32,273 nt of DNA from Burkholderiales bacterium (GTDB lineage: Bacteria > Pseudomonadota > Gammaproteobacteria > Burkholderiales > Burkholderiaceae_C). The notes beneath the pieces are model-generated. The model had not been told where the DNA came from, did no database searches, and saw only the letters and a list, made by a program, of their open reading frames with translations. Shown here one piece after another: positions 21,406-30,497 of this stretch. The translations under genes were made by a program, and so were the position numbers. The DNA is taken from NCBI GenBank assembly GCA_025350145.1, contig JANXYH010000098.1, forward strand, positions 1 through 32,273, given 5' to 3'. Each line of letters begins with the position of its first letter. The stretch's first letter is position 1.

Positions 21406-23256
21406 TCAATCGGCGGCCGACGATTCGTCGTGCCAACCGGCGCGTCGCTGGGCGGACTCGGCGCGCTCGGCCGCCCACATCGATTCCAACTGGTCGCGGC
21501 CTTGCTTGGAGACCGCGATCAGCTTCTCCTGGTCGCCCAGGTGTGGGCGCAGTTGCTCAATCAGGGTGATCGTGTGTTGGCGAAAGCGCAGCGCCTGGTT
21601 GCGTGCCGCATGGGCTTGCCAGCCCAGCGCTTCGAGCACGCTGCGACCGCTCATCAGCGCCGAGTCCAGGGTCTCGCGTTCGACCAGGGTGACTCCGAGC
21701 TGGCGCAGGCGGTTGTAGTGGCTGACGTCGCGCGCCCTGGCGACCAGCACCAGTTGCGGGAAATGGGCTCTCACCAGGCCGGCGACCTTGACGCTTTGTT
21801 CGATGTCGTCAATCGCCAGCACGAACACCCGGGCCCGGGCCGCGCCGGCCACGCGCAGCAGGTCCAGCCGGGTGGCGTCGCCATAAAACACCTTCCAGCC
21901 GAAGCGGCGCACCGTCTCGACCTGGTCGGCGCTGTGTTCCAGCACGGTCGCGGCATAGCCGTTGGCATTGAGCAATCGGCCAACGATCTGGCCGTAGCGG
22001 CCGTAGCCGGCGATGATGATCTGTGCGTCCTGCGACTCGCTGATCTCGGCCGGCAGTGGCTGCGAACCCGCGGCCTGACGCGCCAGCCGGGGCACCCACC
22101 AGCGGTCGGCGGCCAACAGCAGCAGCGGTGACAGCAGCATCGAAATCGCCACCGCCGCGACCAGCAAGGAGGCCGCGTCGGCAGCGATCACCCCCGCCTG
22201 CGCCCCGCCCTGGAAGACCACAAAGCCGAACTCGCCGCCCTGCGCCAGCAGCACCACGAACACCGGCCGCTCGGGCAGCGGCAGGGCCATACGGCCGGCC
22301 ATCAACCACAGCAGCCCAGCCTTCAGCAGCAGAAAGCCGACCACGATCGCCGCCACCAGCAGCGGCGCGCGTGCCACCACCGCAAAGTCAATGGCCATGC
22401 CCACGGCGATGAAGAACAGGCCCAGCAGCAGGCCCTTGAAGGGCTCGATGTCGGTTTCCAGTTGGCGCCGGTATTCGCTCTCGGCCAGCAGCACCCCGGC
22501 CAAGAACGCGCCCAGCGCCATCGACAGGCCGACCGCCTCCATCAATGCCGCGACCGCCAGCACCAGCAGCAGCGCGGCGGCGGTGAAGATCTCCGGCGTG
22601 TCGCTGCGGGCAATCCAGCGCAGCGCCGGTCGCAACAGCAGCCGCCCACCGAAAACGATCAGGGCGATCACCGCCGCCGCCTTGGCACTGTCGACCCAGG
22701 CGGCGCCGGAGGCAAGCTGAGCCTCGGACGAGGCCACCGCCACCGCCAGCAGCGGCACCAGCGCCAGCACCGGAATCGCGGCGATGTCCTGCAGCAGCGA
22801 CACCCCGAGCACGGCCTGGCCCGAGGCGGTGGGCACGAGGTTGCGCTCGGCCAGCGTGCCCAGGCCGATGGCGGTGGACGACATCGCCAGGCCCAGGCCG
22901 GCCAGCAAGGCCAGCCGCCACGGCACGCCCAGGGACATCGCCAAGGCCACCATCAAGCCGGTGGAGCCCAGCAGTTGCAGGCTGCCCCAGCCGAAAATCG
23001 GCCGGCGCAGCGCCCACAGGCGCCGGGGTTCAAGCTCCAGGCCGACCAGGAACAGCATCAGCACCACGCCGATCTCGGCGAACTCCAGCATCGCCTGCGG
23101 TTCGGTCACCAGCCGCAGACCCCAGGGCCCGATCGCGATGCCGGCAACCAGGTAACCAATGACAGAGCCCAGGCCCAGCAGCCGCGCCAGCGGCACCGCC
23201 AGCACCGCCGCGCCGAGGTAGATCAGGCTGGTCAGCAACCAGTGGCTCTGGCCCAT
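21406..23256 (-). CDS. CPA2 family monovalent cation:proton antiporter (KefB/KefC-type)
   Basis: 616-residue inner-membrane potassium efflux or potassium/proton antiporter. About 12 membrane helices form the Na/H-exchanger domain (1-390), with 'GYLVAGIAIGPWGL' and 'EIGVVLMLFLVGLELEPRRLW' near the N terminus and 'SMALGAFLAGVLLAESEYR' in the core. A cytoplasmic RCK/TrkA-N domain follows with the nucleotide loop GYGRYGQ (about 408-414). The C-terminal tail is charged. ATG 23256 is 4 nt after the stop of the KefF-like gene and has GAGG just upstream. The pairing with a KefF-like protein points to a glutathione-gated Kef system that acidifies the cytoplasm during electrophile stress. KefB or KefC cannot be told apart here. 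Confidence 0.92.
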   Translation of the reverse strand: MGQSHWLLTSLIYLGAAVLAVPLARLLGLGSVIGYLVAGIAIGPWGLRLVTEPQAMLEFAEIGVVLMLFLVGLELEPRRLWALRRPIFGWGSLQLLGSTGLMVALAMSLGVPWRLALLAGLGLAMSSTAIGLGTLAERNLVPTASGQAVLGVSLLQDIAAIPVLALVPLLAVAVASSEAQLASGAAWVDSAKAAAVIALIVFGGRLLLRPALRWIARSDTPEIFTAAALLLVLAVAALMEAVGLSMALGAFLAGVLLAESEYRRQLETDIEPFKGLLLGLFFIAVGMAIDFAVVARAPLLVAAIVVGFLLLKAGLLWLMAGRMALPLPERPVFVVLLAQGGEFGFVVFQGGAQAGVIAADAASLLVAAVAISMLLSPLLLLAADRWWVPRLARQAAGSQPLPAEISESQDAQIIIAGYGRYGQIVGRLLNANGYAATVLEHSADQVETVRRFGWKVFYGDATRLDLLRVAGAARARVFVLAIDDIEQSVKVAGLVRAHFPQLVLVARARDVSHYNRLRQLGVTLVERETLDSALMSGRSVLEALGWQAHAARNQALRFRQHTITLIEQLRPHLGDQEKLIAVSKQGRDQLESMWAAERAESAQRRAGWHDESSAAD

Positions 23257-23260
23257 CGCC

Positions 23261-23911
23261 TCAAACGTCCAGGGCGACGGGCCGGGCGTCGCCCGGCACC
23301 GCGCAGGCGGCGCAATCGGGGTAGTTGGCCAGGCGATCCAGCTCCGGCCAGTGCGGATACTGGCGCAGGCGCAGCGCAAACTCGGTCGCATGGTCGGCGA
23401 TCTCGGCGTCGCTGGCGCGGTGCGCGCCATACAGCACCAGCGGCGGCAGAAAGCGCATACCGACCAGCGTCGCGGTCTGCTCGTAGGGCGGCAAGAAGGC
23501 GTCGAAGGCGTAGCGGTTGTAGCCGGCCGGGTGGTACGAGTCCTGCGGCCCGCCGGTTGAGGTGACCAGCCACAGGTCGCGCCCGCGCAGCGCATCGCCG
23601 CCCGGCCCATAGGCCCAGCCAAAGCTCAGCACTTGGTCCAGCCACAGCTTCATCAGCGGCGGCATGGCGTACCAGTGGAACGGGTGCACCCAGACCAGCA
23701 GGCGCACCTGCGCCAGACGTTGCCGCTCGGCCGGGCCGTCAATCAGGTAGTCGGGGTAGCGGGCGTACAGGTCCAGCAGTTCGACGCCATCGTCCGCAGC
23801 TTCGGCCTGGGTTGGCGCCTGCGCTGCCGCCTGCGCTGCCACCATCACCGCCTTGGCTACCCGCGATTGGGCCAGGTCGGGGTGGGCAAGGATCACCAGG
23901 ATGCGTGGCAT
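23261..23911 (-). CDS. kefF: KefF-like NAD(P)H:quinone oxidoreductase
   Basis: 216-residue flavodoxin-fold protein of the NQO1/KefF family. It opens with the FMN-site motif ILVILAHPDLAQSRV; 'LVWVHPFHWYAMPPLMKLWLDQVL' and the 'WLVTSTGGPQDSYHPAGYNRY' segment are characteristic. The known KefF binds to and activates the Kef antiporter and reduces quinones. Between residues 22 and 40 is an Ala/Gln-rich insertion of short DNA repeats (about 23815-23850). The tail is extended with CAAC. The antiporter gene follows after 4 nt, so they form one operon. Upstream, divergent at 83 nt, lies the MaoC-like gene. Confidence 0.88.
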   Translation of the reverse strand: MPRILVILAHPDLAQSRVAKAVMVAAQAAAQAPTQAEAADDGVELLDLYARYPDYLIDGPAERQRLAQVRLLVWVHPFHWYAMPPLMKLWLDQVLSFGWAYGPGGDALRGRDLWLVTSTGGPQDSYHPAGYNRYAFDAFLPPYEQTATLVGMRFLPPLVLYGAHRASDAEIADHATEFALRLRQYPHWPELDRLANYPDCAACAVPGDARPVALDV

Positions 23912-23994
23912 GGCAAGGGAAAGGTCATTGGCAGCAAAGCCAGGGGCGGCTCCCGTAACATAGCAGCAATGTCGAACTCCGCAGGCCAGCGCCC

Positions 23995-24459
23995 GTGAGC
24001 ACCTCGCCGACCCATATCGCCACCCTGGCCAGCTTGGCCGGGCGCGCCGGCCAGCACCTGGCCACCAGCCCCTGGGTCACGGTCAGCCAGGAGCGGATCG
24101 ACCTGTTCGCTCAGGCCACCGGCGACCACCAATGGATCCATGTCGACAGCGAGTGCGCTGCAGCCGGCCCGTTCGGAGCGACGATTGCGCATGGCTACCT
24201 GACCTTGTCGCTGCTGCCCGAACTCTCCGCCGCCGCCTTCAAGATCGACGATGTCAAGATGGGCATCAACTACGGCCTGAACAAGCTGCGCTTTATCAGC
24301 CCGGTGCCCTCGGGCAGCCGCCTGCGCGCCCAGATTGGCCTGAAGTCCTACGAGCCGATTGCCGGCGGCGCGCAACTGACCATGGCGGTGACGATAGAAC
24401 GCGAGGGCGGCGACAAGCCGGCCTGTGTCGCCGAGACCGTGTCGCGCTGTTTCACCTGA
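23995..24459 (+). CDS. MaoC-like (R)-hydratase
   Basis: 154-residue hot-dog fold protein of the MaoC dehydratase family, which adds water to trans-2-enoyl thioesters. The hydratase motif is FAQATGDHQWIHVD with the catalytic D44 and H49; a further family segment is 'FGATIAHGYLTLSLLPEL'. Single-domain, cytoplasmic, normal length. The start is GTG at 23995; no ATG in frame gives a complete N terminus. A 9-codon ATG reading frame ends in the TGA that overlaps this GTG. It precedes the response-regulator gene by 45 nt. Its role (fatty acid or polyhydroxyalkanoate supply) is inferred from the family. Confidence 0.92.
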   Translation: MSTSPTHIATLASLAGRAGQHLATSPWVTVSQERIDLFAQATGDHQWIHVDSECAAAGPFGATIAHGYLTLSLLPELSAAAFKIDDVKMGINYGLNKLRFISPVPSGSRLRAQIGLKSYEPIAGGAQLTMAVTIEREGGDKPACVAETVSRCFT

Positions 24460-24504
24460 ACTGCATCCGCAGCGACTGCAGGCCTGCGGCAGGAGCATGT
24501 CACC

Positions 24505-25332
24505 GTGAAGGTCTTGCTGGTTGACGACCACCCGCTGATCCTGCAGGCCCTGCAGGCTGTGATCAGCACCATCGGCGACGACGTCACCGTGGTCGGGATG
24601 GAGAACGCCGATGCTGCCCGCGCGGCGCTGGCCGAGGAGGCCGATTTCGACCTGGTGCTGCTCGACCTGAACCTCGGCGATGTCGATGGTTTCGAGGTGC
24701 TGGCGCAAATGCGCCATGACCACCCCAAGCTGCCGGTGGTGGTGGTCTCGGCCACCGACAACAGCGCCGACGTGATGCGCGTGATCGACATGGGGGCGAT
24801 GGGCTTCGTGCCCAAGCGCTCATCCAACCGCGAGCTGTTCGAGGCCCTGGCGATGGTCATGAACGGTGCTGTCTACGTGCCGCCGGCGATGCTTGGGCTG
24901 TTGCACCGGCGGCCGGCCGACCCTGCCCAGGACACTGAGCCGGCGGTGATGCGCAATGCCGCCGCGCCGACCCATCCGTTGCCTGGCGCGGGCACGCTGG
25001 CGGCGCCACGGGGAGTGCCTGCGGCGGGCTGGGCCGGGCATGCCGCAGCCGAGGCCGGCCAGGCGATTGCCGGCCTGACGCCGCGCCAGACCGAAGTCCT
25101 GGCGCTGCTGCTCAAGGGCCTGCCGAACAAGCTGATCGCGCGCGAGCTCAATGTCTCCACCGAGACCGTCAAAGACCATGTCGCTGCCGTGCTTCGGGCC
25201 TTGAATGTCAACTCGCGGACTCAGGCCGTGCTGGCCGTCAGCGCCATGACCCAGGCCGGCGGCTTTGCTGCCAGCCCCGTCGGCGGGGCCGGTCCAGGCG
25301 GCTTTTCCATCTTTCGTCCGTCGCAGCGCTGA
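24505..25332 (+). CDS. NarL/FixJ family response regulator (receiver + LuxR HTH)
   Basis: 275-residue cytoplasmic transcription regulator. The receiver domain (1-120) has D7/D8, phospho-acceptor D54 (LLDLNLGD) and K104. An Ala/Pro-rich linker of about 65 residues follows, then a LuxR-type helix-turn-helix ('LTPRQTEVLALLLKGLPNKLIARELNVSTETVKDHVAAVLRALNV', about 191-235). The linker and the Gly/Pro-rich tail are longer than usual. The start is GTG 24505 with AGGAG 9 nt upstream. No kinase is adjacent; the hybrid PAS kinase at 27517-30285 is the nearest. The targets are unknown. Confidence 0.92.
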   Translation: MKVLLVDDHPLILQALQAVISTIGDDVTVVGMENADAARAALAEEADFDLVLLDLNLGDVDGFEVLAQMRHDHPKLPVVVVSATDNSADVMRVIDMGAMGFVPKRSSNRELFEALAMVMNGAVYVPPAMLGLLHRRPADPAQDTEPAVMRNAAAPTHPLPGAGTLAAPRGVPAAGWAGHAAAEAGQAIAGLTPRQTEVLALLLKGLPNKLIARELNVSTETVKDHVAAVLRALNVNSRTQAVLAVSAMTQAGGFAASPVGGAGPGGFSIFRPSQR

Positions 25333-25366
25333 CTGCGACGGCCCCCTTGCCTTCGGAGCCCAGGCC

Positions 25367-27427
25367 ATGGACGCTGCTGTCAATCCGCTGCTGATCGATT
25401 GGGACGCGACCGGCGAACTGCCGCCGTTTGCGCAGGTCCGGCCGGAGCACTTCGGCACGGCCCTGGGCCTGGCCATGGCCGAGCATCGGGCCGAGTTGGC
25501 GCAGATCACCGCCCGACCGGAGCCTGCGGATTTCGCCAACACGCTGGCCGCTTTTGACCGTTCCGGAGCGGCCCTGCAGCGGGTCTCGTCGGTGTTCTAC
25601 AACCTCACCGCCTCGGCCACGTCGCCTGCCCTGCAGGCGGTGCAACGCGAGCTGGCGGCGCCGCTGGCCGCGCACTTCAGCGCGGTCTACCAGGACGCGG
25701 CGCTGTTCGCCCGGATCGAGGCCGTCTACCAGCAGCGCGATCAGTCCGACCTGAGGCCAGACTTGACGCCAGAGCAGCGGCGCCTGGCCGAGCGCTTGCA
25801 TGCCGACTTCGTACGCTCGGGCGCCCGCCTGAGCGGCGCTGCGGGCGACGAGTTCGCCAGCCTGATGCAGCAGCTCGCGACCCTGACCACGGCCTTCGGG
25901 CAGAACGTGCTGCACGACGAGTCTGAATTCGTGTTGCCCCTGCCGACGCCGGCCGAGCAGACCGGGCTGCCCGAGTTCGTGCTCGCTGCGGCGCGCCAGG
26001 CGGCGGCAGAACGGGGCCTGGGCGAGACGCCGGTGGTCACGCTGTCGCGCTCGCTGATCGTGCCTTTCCTCAGCTATTCGACCCGGCGCGACCTGCGCGA
26101 GCAGGCCTGGCGTGCCTGGGTCGGGCGGGGTGAACACCCGGGCGCACACGACAACCGCGACATCGTCCGCCAGATCCTGGCACTGCGCTCGCGCCAGGCC
26201 GCCCTGCTGGGCTATGCCAACTACGCCGACTACAACCTGGCCGACACCATGGCGCAGCGCCGTGAACGGGTCTGGGCCTTGCTCGACGATGTCTGGCAGC
26301 GGGCGCTGCCGGCACTGGCGCGCGAGCGGGCGATGCTGGTTGGGGCGATGGTTGACGCGGCGCTGCCGGCCGACAGCGCGATCGAGCCCTGGGATTGGCG
26401 CTTCTGGGCCGAGAAGGTGCGGGTGGCCCACTATGCGCTGGACGACGCCGAGCTCAAGCCGTTTTTCCCGCTGCCGGCGATGGTGGCCGCTGCCTTCGAC
26501 TGCGCCCAGCGCCTGTTCGGCCTGCGCTTTGTACCGCGCGATGACCTGCTGGCCTACCACCCGGACGTGCGCGTCTACGAAGTGCGCGAGGCCGACGGTG
26601 CATCAGTCGGCCACTTCCTGCACGACAACTTCAGCCGCCCGGCCAAGCGCAGCGGCGCCTGGATGAGCAGCTTGCGGCTGCAGCATGGCAACGGCGGCCT
26701 CAGCCAGCCGGTGGTGTTGAACAACAACAACTTTGCCAAGGGCGCGCCAGGCCAGCCGGCACTGCTCTCGCCCGACGACGTGCGCACCCTGTTCCACGAG
26801 TTCGGCCATGGCCTGCACGGCATGCTCTCGCAGGTGCGCTACCGGCGGCTGTCGGGCACCAACGTGCTGCGCGACTTCGTCGAGCTGCCGTCACAGTTGT
26901 TCGAGCACTGGGCCGAAGACCCGGGCGTGATGCGCCGCTTTGCCCGCCATTGGCAGACCGGCCAGGCAATCCCCGAGGCCATGCTTGAGCGCATCGCCGC
27001 CGCCCGCCAGTTCGGCCAAGCCTATGAAACCCTGCGCTACTGCGCCAGCGCGATCGTCGACATGGCAGCCCATGAGTGCAAGGTTGCAGTCGACGATCCG
27101 GTGGCGTTCGAGCAAACGGTATTGGCCTCACGCGGCCTGCCGCCGGGTGTCGGCCTGAACCACCGCCTGGTGCACTTCCAGCACCTGTTCTCGGGCTCGG
27201 GCTATGCCGCAGGCTACTACGTCTACCTTTGGGCCGAGGTGCTGGATGCCGACGCCTTCGAGGCTTTTGTCGAGGCCGGCGATCCGTTCGACCCGGGCCT
27301 GGCCGGGCAGCTCCGGCGCTGGATCTACGCCAGCGGCGACAGCGTCGAGCCGGGCCAGGCATACCGCAACTTCCGCGGCCGCGATGCGCAGATCACGCCG
27401 ATGCTGCGCGGCCGCGGCCTGCTCTGA
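25367..27427 (+). CDS. prlC: M3 family oligopeptidase (oligopeptidase A / Dcp type)
   Basis: 686-residue zinc metallopeptidase of family M3, cytoplasmic, cleaving short peptides including signal-peptide remnants. The zinc site is HEFGH at 477-481 with the third ligand E506 (VELPSQLFEHW), the standard spacing. The N terminus 'NPLLIDWDATGELPPFAQVRPEHF' matches oligopeptidase A; the 'QPALLSPDDVRTLFHEFGHGLHGML' and 'AAGYYVYLWAEVLDADAF' regions also resemble Dcp, so the subtype is not fully settled. ATG 25367 has GGAG 8 nt upstream; the longer reading overlaps the response-regulator gene. It lies 34 nt after that gene and is convergent with the PAS kinase. Confidence 0.92.
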   Translation: MDAAVNPLLIDWDATGELPPFAQVRPEHFGTALGLAMAEHRAELAQITARPEPADFANTLAAFDRSGAALQRVSSVFYNLTASATSPALQAVQRELAAPLAAHFSAVYQDAALFARIEAVYQQRDQSDLRPDLTPEQRRLAERLHADFVRSGARLSGAAGDEFASLMQQLATLTTAFGQNVLHDESEFVLPLPTPAEQTGLPEFVLAAARQAAAERGLGETPVVTLSRSLIVPFLSYSTRRDLREQAWRAWVGRGEHPGAHDNRDIVRQILALRSRQAALLGYANYADYNLADTMAQRRERVWALLDDVWQRALPALARERAMLVGAMVDAALPADSAIEPWDWRFWAEKVRVAHYALDDAELKPFFPLPAMVAAAFDCAQRLFGLRFVPRDDLLAYHPDVRVYEVREADGASVGHFLHDNFSRPAKRSGAWMSSLRLQHGNGGLSQPVVLNNNNFAKGAPGQPALLSPDDVRTLFHEFGHGLHGMLSQVRYRRLSGTNVLRDFVELPSQLFEHWAEDPGVMRRFARHWQTGQAIPEAMLERIAAARQFGQAYETLRYCASAIVDMAAHECKVAVDDPVAFEQTVLASRGLPPGVGLNHRLVHFQHLFSGSGYAAGYYVYLWAEVLDADAFEAFVEAGDPFDPGLAGQLRRWIYASGDSVEPGQAYRNFRGRDAQITPMLRGRGLL

Positions 27428-27457
27428 GCGCCCCCAGACCTGCCGCTTCGCGTCAGG

Positions 27458-27506
27458 CCCCCCGAGGGGGTCAAGGAAACTCGGGAGCGGCCCTTCGTTT
27501 CCTTGA
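27458..27506. terminator. Bidirectional hairpins between the peptidase and kinase genes
   Basis: TCAAGGAAAC (27471-27480) and GTTTCCTTGA (27497-27506) are perfect 10-bp arms around a 16-nt loop. They are preceded by a C-run/G-run hairpin (27458-27470). They fill the 89-nt gap between two convergent genes and probably end transcription from both sides, although classical T-runs are short. Confidence 0.6.
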
Positions 27507-27516
27507 GAGGCGAACG

Positions 27517-30285
27517 TCAAACCGGCGTCGCCGTTGCCGGGCCGAGCAGGCCGGCCAGCGCGGCGTGGAAGGCGCTGACATCCAGCGGCTTGGTCCAATA
27601 GTCGTCAAAGCCGGCCCGGCGCGCCGCCAGGATGTCCTCGGGCATGGCGTTGGCCGACAGCGCCACGCAGCGCAGCCCGGCGGTGGCCGGATCAGCGCGC
27701 AGTTGTGCCAGCACTTCCAGGCCGTCGATGTCAGGCAACTGCATGTCGACCAGCAACAGCGCGTGGCGCAGGCTGCGGGCCTGGCGCAGGCCGTCGGTGC
27801 CGTCGTCGGCCAGGTCCAGCGCCAGGTCGGGGCGCATCGCGATCAGCCCGGCGACGATCAACTGGTTGACCGGGTTGTCCTCGATGTAGAGCAGCCTTTG
27901 GCTGACCGGCGTCGGCGCGGGCGTGGGCATGGCTGCGGCCGGGCCGGGCGGGGTCTCGGGCCGCGCATCCACCGCCCAGGGCGCGGCTGGCGGCGGATGC
28001 GCGGCGCTGTCGGCCAGGGGCAGGTCAACCTCAAAACAACTGCCCTCGCCGAGCCGGCTGGAGACCTGGATCGTGCCGCCCATGCGCGTCACCAGGGCGT
28101 GGACGATCGCCAGGCCGATGCCGGTGCCGTCGACGCCGTCGCGCTCGCGCCCGAGGCGGTTGAAGGGCTCGAACAGGTGGCTGCACTGCGCCGGGCTCAT
28201 GCCCAGACCGTCGTCGCTGACGCTCAGGCGCAGCCTGCCGTCCACCGGCTGGGCTTCGATCCAGACCCGGCCTTGCGCACGGTTGTACTTGATCGCATTG
28301 CTCAGCAGATTGATCAAGATCTGGCGCAGCCGCACCGGGTCGGCCAGGGCCTGGCCACTGAGCCGGCCAGACTGCAAGGACACGCCGGCGGCGTCGGCCT
28401 GGGTCTGCAGCATCGGCAGCGTGGTGTGGGCAAAGGTCGCCATGCACACCGGCTGCAGGTGCAAGGGCAAGTCGCCGGACTCCAGGCTCGACAGGTCCAG
28501 CACATCGTTGACCAAGGTCAGCAGGTGCTCGCCGGCGGCACGGACATGCTCGACCTGCTGCCGCCACCGGTCGGGGTCAGCGACCGCAGCGTCCGGGTCG
28601 GTCGCCAGCAGCAATTGCGAAAAGCCCAGGACCGCGTTCAAGGGCGTGCGCAGCTCATGGCTCATGCGTGCCAGGAACCGCGACTTGGCCTGGTTCTCGC
28701 GCTGCGCCAGCAGCTTGTCATGCTGCGCCTGCAGCTTGTCTTGCTGGGCTGCAGCGGCGTTGCGGGCCTCGGTCACGTCCCAGTTGATGCCGATCCGGCT
28801 GATGACCTGACCGGCGCTGTCGCGCACCGGCGCCGAGCGCGAGGCCAGCCAGCGCACACTGCCATCGGGCCAGACGACGCGAAATTCGGCCATATAAGGC
28901 AGTCCGGCAAGGGCATTGGCGGATATTTTCTCTGTGATCGCCAGCCGGTCCTCGGGATGGACCCAGCCCAGCATGGCCTGGAGTGTCACGGGGGTGGCCT
29001 GCGGCGCCAGCCCACGCAGGGCGAACATCTGCGCGTCCCACCAGCCCAACTCGGCGTCGGGGCTGGATTCCCAAGTGCCGATGCCGGCCCCGCGGGCCAC
29101 CAGCAAGGCACGTTCGCCGGCCTTGCGCAATTTGGCCTCGGCGGTATGGCGCTCGGTCACGTCCAGCGCCACGCCGACCATGCCCAGCACCGCCCCGGCC
29201 TCGTCAGTCTGCGCCGCGCCGCGCATCAACCAATACCGCCACTGGCCGTCGCGGCGGCGCAGGCGCAATGTCAGGTCGGGTGCCGCCAAGGCACTGGCCT
29301 CGGCCCGCAGCACGCCGTGGCGGCTGGCCTCGGGCAGATCGTCCGGATGCACCAGCGCGGCAAACTCACCCAGCGGCAAGCCTTGCTCGCTGCGCGGCAG
29401 CAGCAACATCTCGCGGCCCTTGGGGTCGAGGTGGATCTCATTGCGCTGCAGATCGCGGCGCCAGACCGTCAACTCGACCAACTCTGCGGCCAGGCGCCAT
29501 TGGGCCTGGGTCTGGCTGACCGAGCGCGCCAGACGGTAGACCTCGGTGTCGTCGCGAACAACGCCCGACATCCGGATTGGCTTGCCGTCCGGGCCGGCCT
29601 GCACCTCCCAGTGGGCGTGGAGCCTGCGTTCCTGGCCGTCGGGCCAGATGACCCGCAATGGCAGGTCACCGAGACCGACGCGGCTGTACGACCCCTGCAG
29701 GGCGCGGCGCAGCAGCAACCGGTCAGCCTCGACCAGGTGCAGCAGGATCTGTTCGACCGTGGGGCCAGTGACCTGCGGCGCCATGCCCCACAGACGCCAC
29801 GTCGCCTGGTCCCAGTGGCCCTGGCCGGTGCGCAGGTCGCGCTCGCACAGGCCGAGCCGGCCGAGATCGCGGGCCAGATCGAGCATGCCGTTGAGACGCT
29901 GCTGTTCAGCCCGCCAGGCAGAGTCGTCGGCGCGGGACTGCAGGGTCAGGACCCAGGCATCGGCCAGGCGCCGGCCGGACAGACGCAGCGGCCAGCCCAG
30001 GCCATCGGCATCGCTGGCGTCGATGTCCAGTGCCGCCAGGGGCTGGTCGCTCTGATTTGCCTGAGCCCAGGCCTGGTCCAGCGCCTGGCGTGAGGCGCCG
30101 TCGGCCGCCAGCGCGTCGGCCAGGTCGCGCCCCAACAGGTCTGCTGCAGAACGGCCGCTTCGGCAGAGGAACGCGGCGTTGCAGGCCTTGATCCGGCGCT
30201 GCCCATCGACCAAGAGCAGCGCCACTTCAACCAAGTCGAACGCCGCGACCAAGTCGAACACTGCAATTTCGGGCGTGCTTGCCAT
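27517..30285 (-). CDS. Multi-PAS hybrid histidine kinase with receiver domain
   Basis: 922 residues, apparently cytoplasmic since no membrane helix is evident. Four PAS-like modules span about 10-115, 135-255, 265-385 and 395-510, the last three with PAC-type ends ('GVVRDDTEVYRL', 'GVALDVTERHTA', 'GINWDVTEARNA'). The HisKA domain has H543 in MSHELRTPLNAVLGF. The ATPase domain has 'LINLLSNAIKYN' (N box), DDGLGMS (G1) and GTGIGLAIV (G2). A Pro/Ala linker leads to a receiver domain with phospho-acceptor D847 (LLVDMQLPDIDG). It is a soluble sensor of an unknown signal. The FDLV segment is repeated near the N terminus. No Hpt protein is in the window. Confidence 0.92.
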   Translation of the reverse strand: MASTPEIAVFDLVAAFDLVEVALLLVDGQRRIKACNAAFLCRSGRSAADLLGRDLADALAADGASRQALDQAWAQANQSDQPLAALDIDASDADGLGWPLRLSGRRLADAWVLTLQSRADDSAWRAEQQRLNGMLDLARDLGRLGLCERDLRTGQGHWDQATWRLWGMAPQVTGPTVEQILLHLVEADRLLLRRALQGSYSRVGLGDLPLRVIWPDGQERRLHAHWEVQAGPDGKPIRMSGVVRDDTEVYRLARSVSQTQAQWRLAAELVELTVWRRDLQRNEIHLDPKGREMLLLPRSEQGLPLGEFAALVHPDDLPEASRHGVLRAEASALAAPDLTLRLRRRDGQWRYWLMRGAAQTDEAGAVLGMVGVALDVTERHTAEAKLRKAGERALLVARGAGIGTWESSPDAELGWWDAQMFALRGLAPQATPVTLQAMLGWVHPEDRLAITEKISANALAGLPYMAEFRVVWPDGSVRWLASRSAPVRDSAGQVISRIGINWDVTEARNAAAAQQDKLQAQHDKLLAQRENQAKSRFLARMSHELRTPLNAVLGFSQLLLATDPDAAVADPDRWRQQVEHVRAAGEHLLTLVNDVLDLSSLESGDLPLHLQPVCMATFAHTTLPMLQTQADAAGVSLQSGRLSGQALADPVRLRQILINLLSNAIKYNRAQGRVWIEAQPVDGRLRLSVSDDGLGMSPAQCSHLFEPFNRLGRERDGVDGTGIGLAIVHALVTRMGGTIQVSSRLGEGSCFEVDLPLADSAAHPPPAAPWAVDARPETPPGPAAAMPTPAPTPVSQRLLYIEDNPVNQLIVAGLIAMRPDLALDLADDGTDGLRQARSLRHALLLVDMQLPDIDGLEVLAQLRADPATAGLRCVALSANAMPEDILAARRAGFDDYWTKPLDVSAFHAALAGLLGPATATPV

Positions 30286-30497
30286 CCTCGATCCGTCGGC
30301 GATTTAAGGCCGCAGCAGGCAGCGTTGGCAACCACCAAGAGTTTAACGGCGACAAACTCAGGACCAGACCCGGGCTTGCACTGCCAGCGGGTCGAACCAG
30401 GGCCAGCGCGACACGCGGGTGCTGACCTTGCGGCTGGGCGGCTTCCAGGGGCCGGCGGCATGAAGTCGCCGCTGCTCGGCCGGCTATGCTCGTGGCC

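Noticed and set aside
23969-23998. A 9-codon ATG frame whose TGA overlaps the GTG start of the MaoC-like gene; a similar 3-codon frame overlaps the GTG start of the response-regulator gene at 24497.
   Set aside because: Neither short frame has a suitably spaced ribosome site, and overlaps of this kind arise by chance around GTGA. Not enough for a leader-peptide claim.
27076-30093. A 1005-codon open frame on the plus strand opposite the PAS kinase.
   Set aside because: It is antisense to a gene with clear HisKA, ATPase and receiver motifs, is low complexity (Gln/Arg/His/Ala-rich) and has no recognisable domain. Long antisense frames are expected at this GC content.
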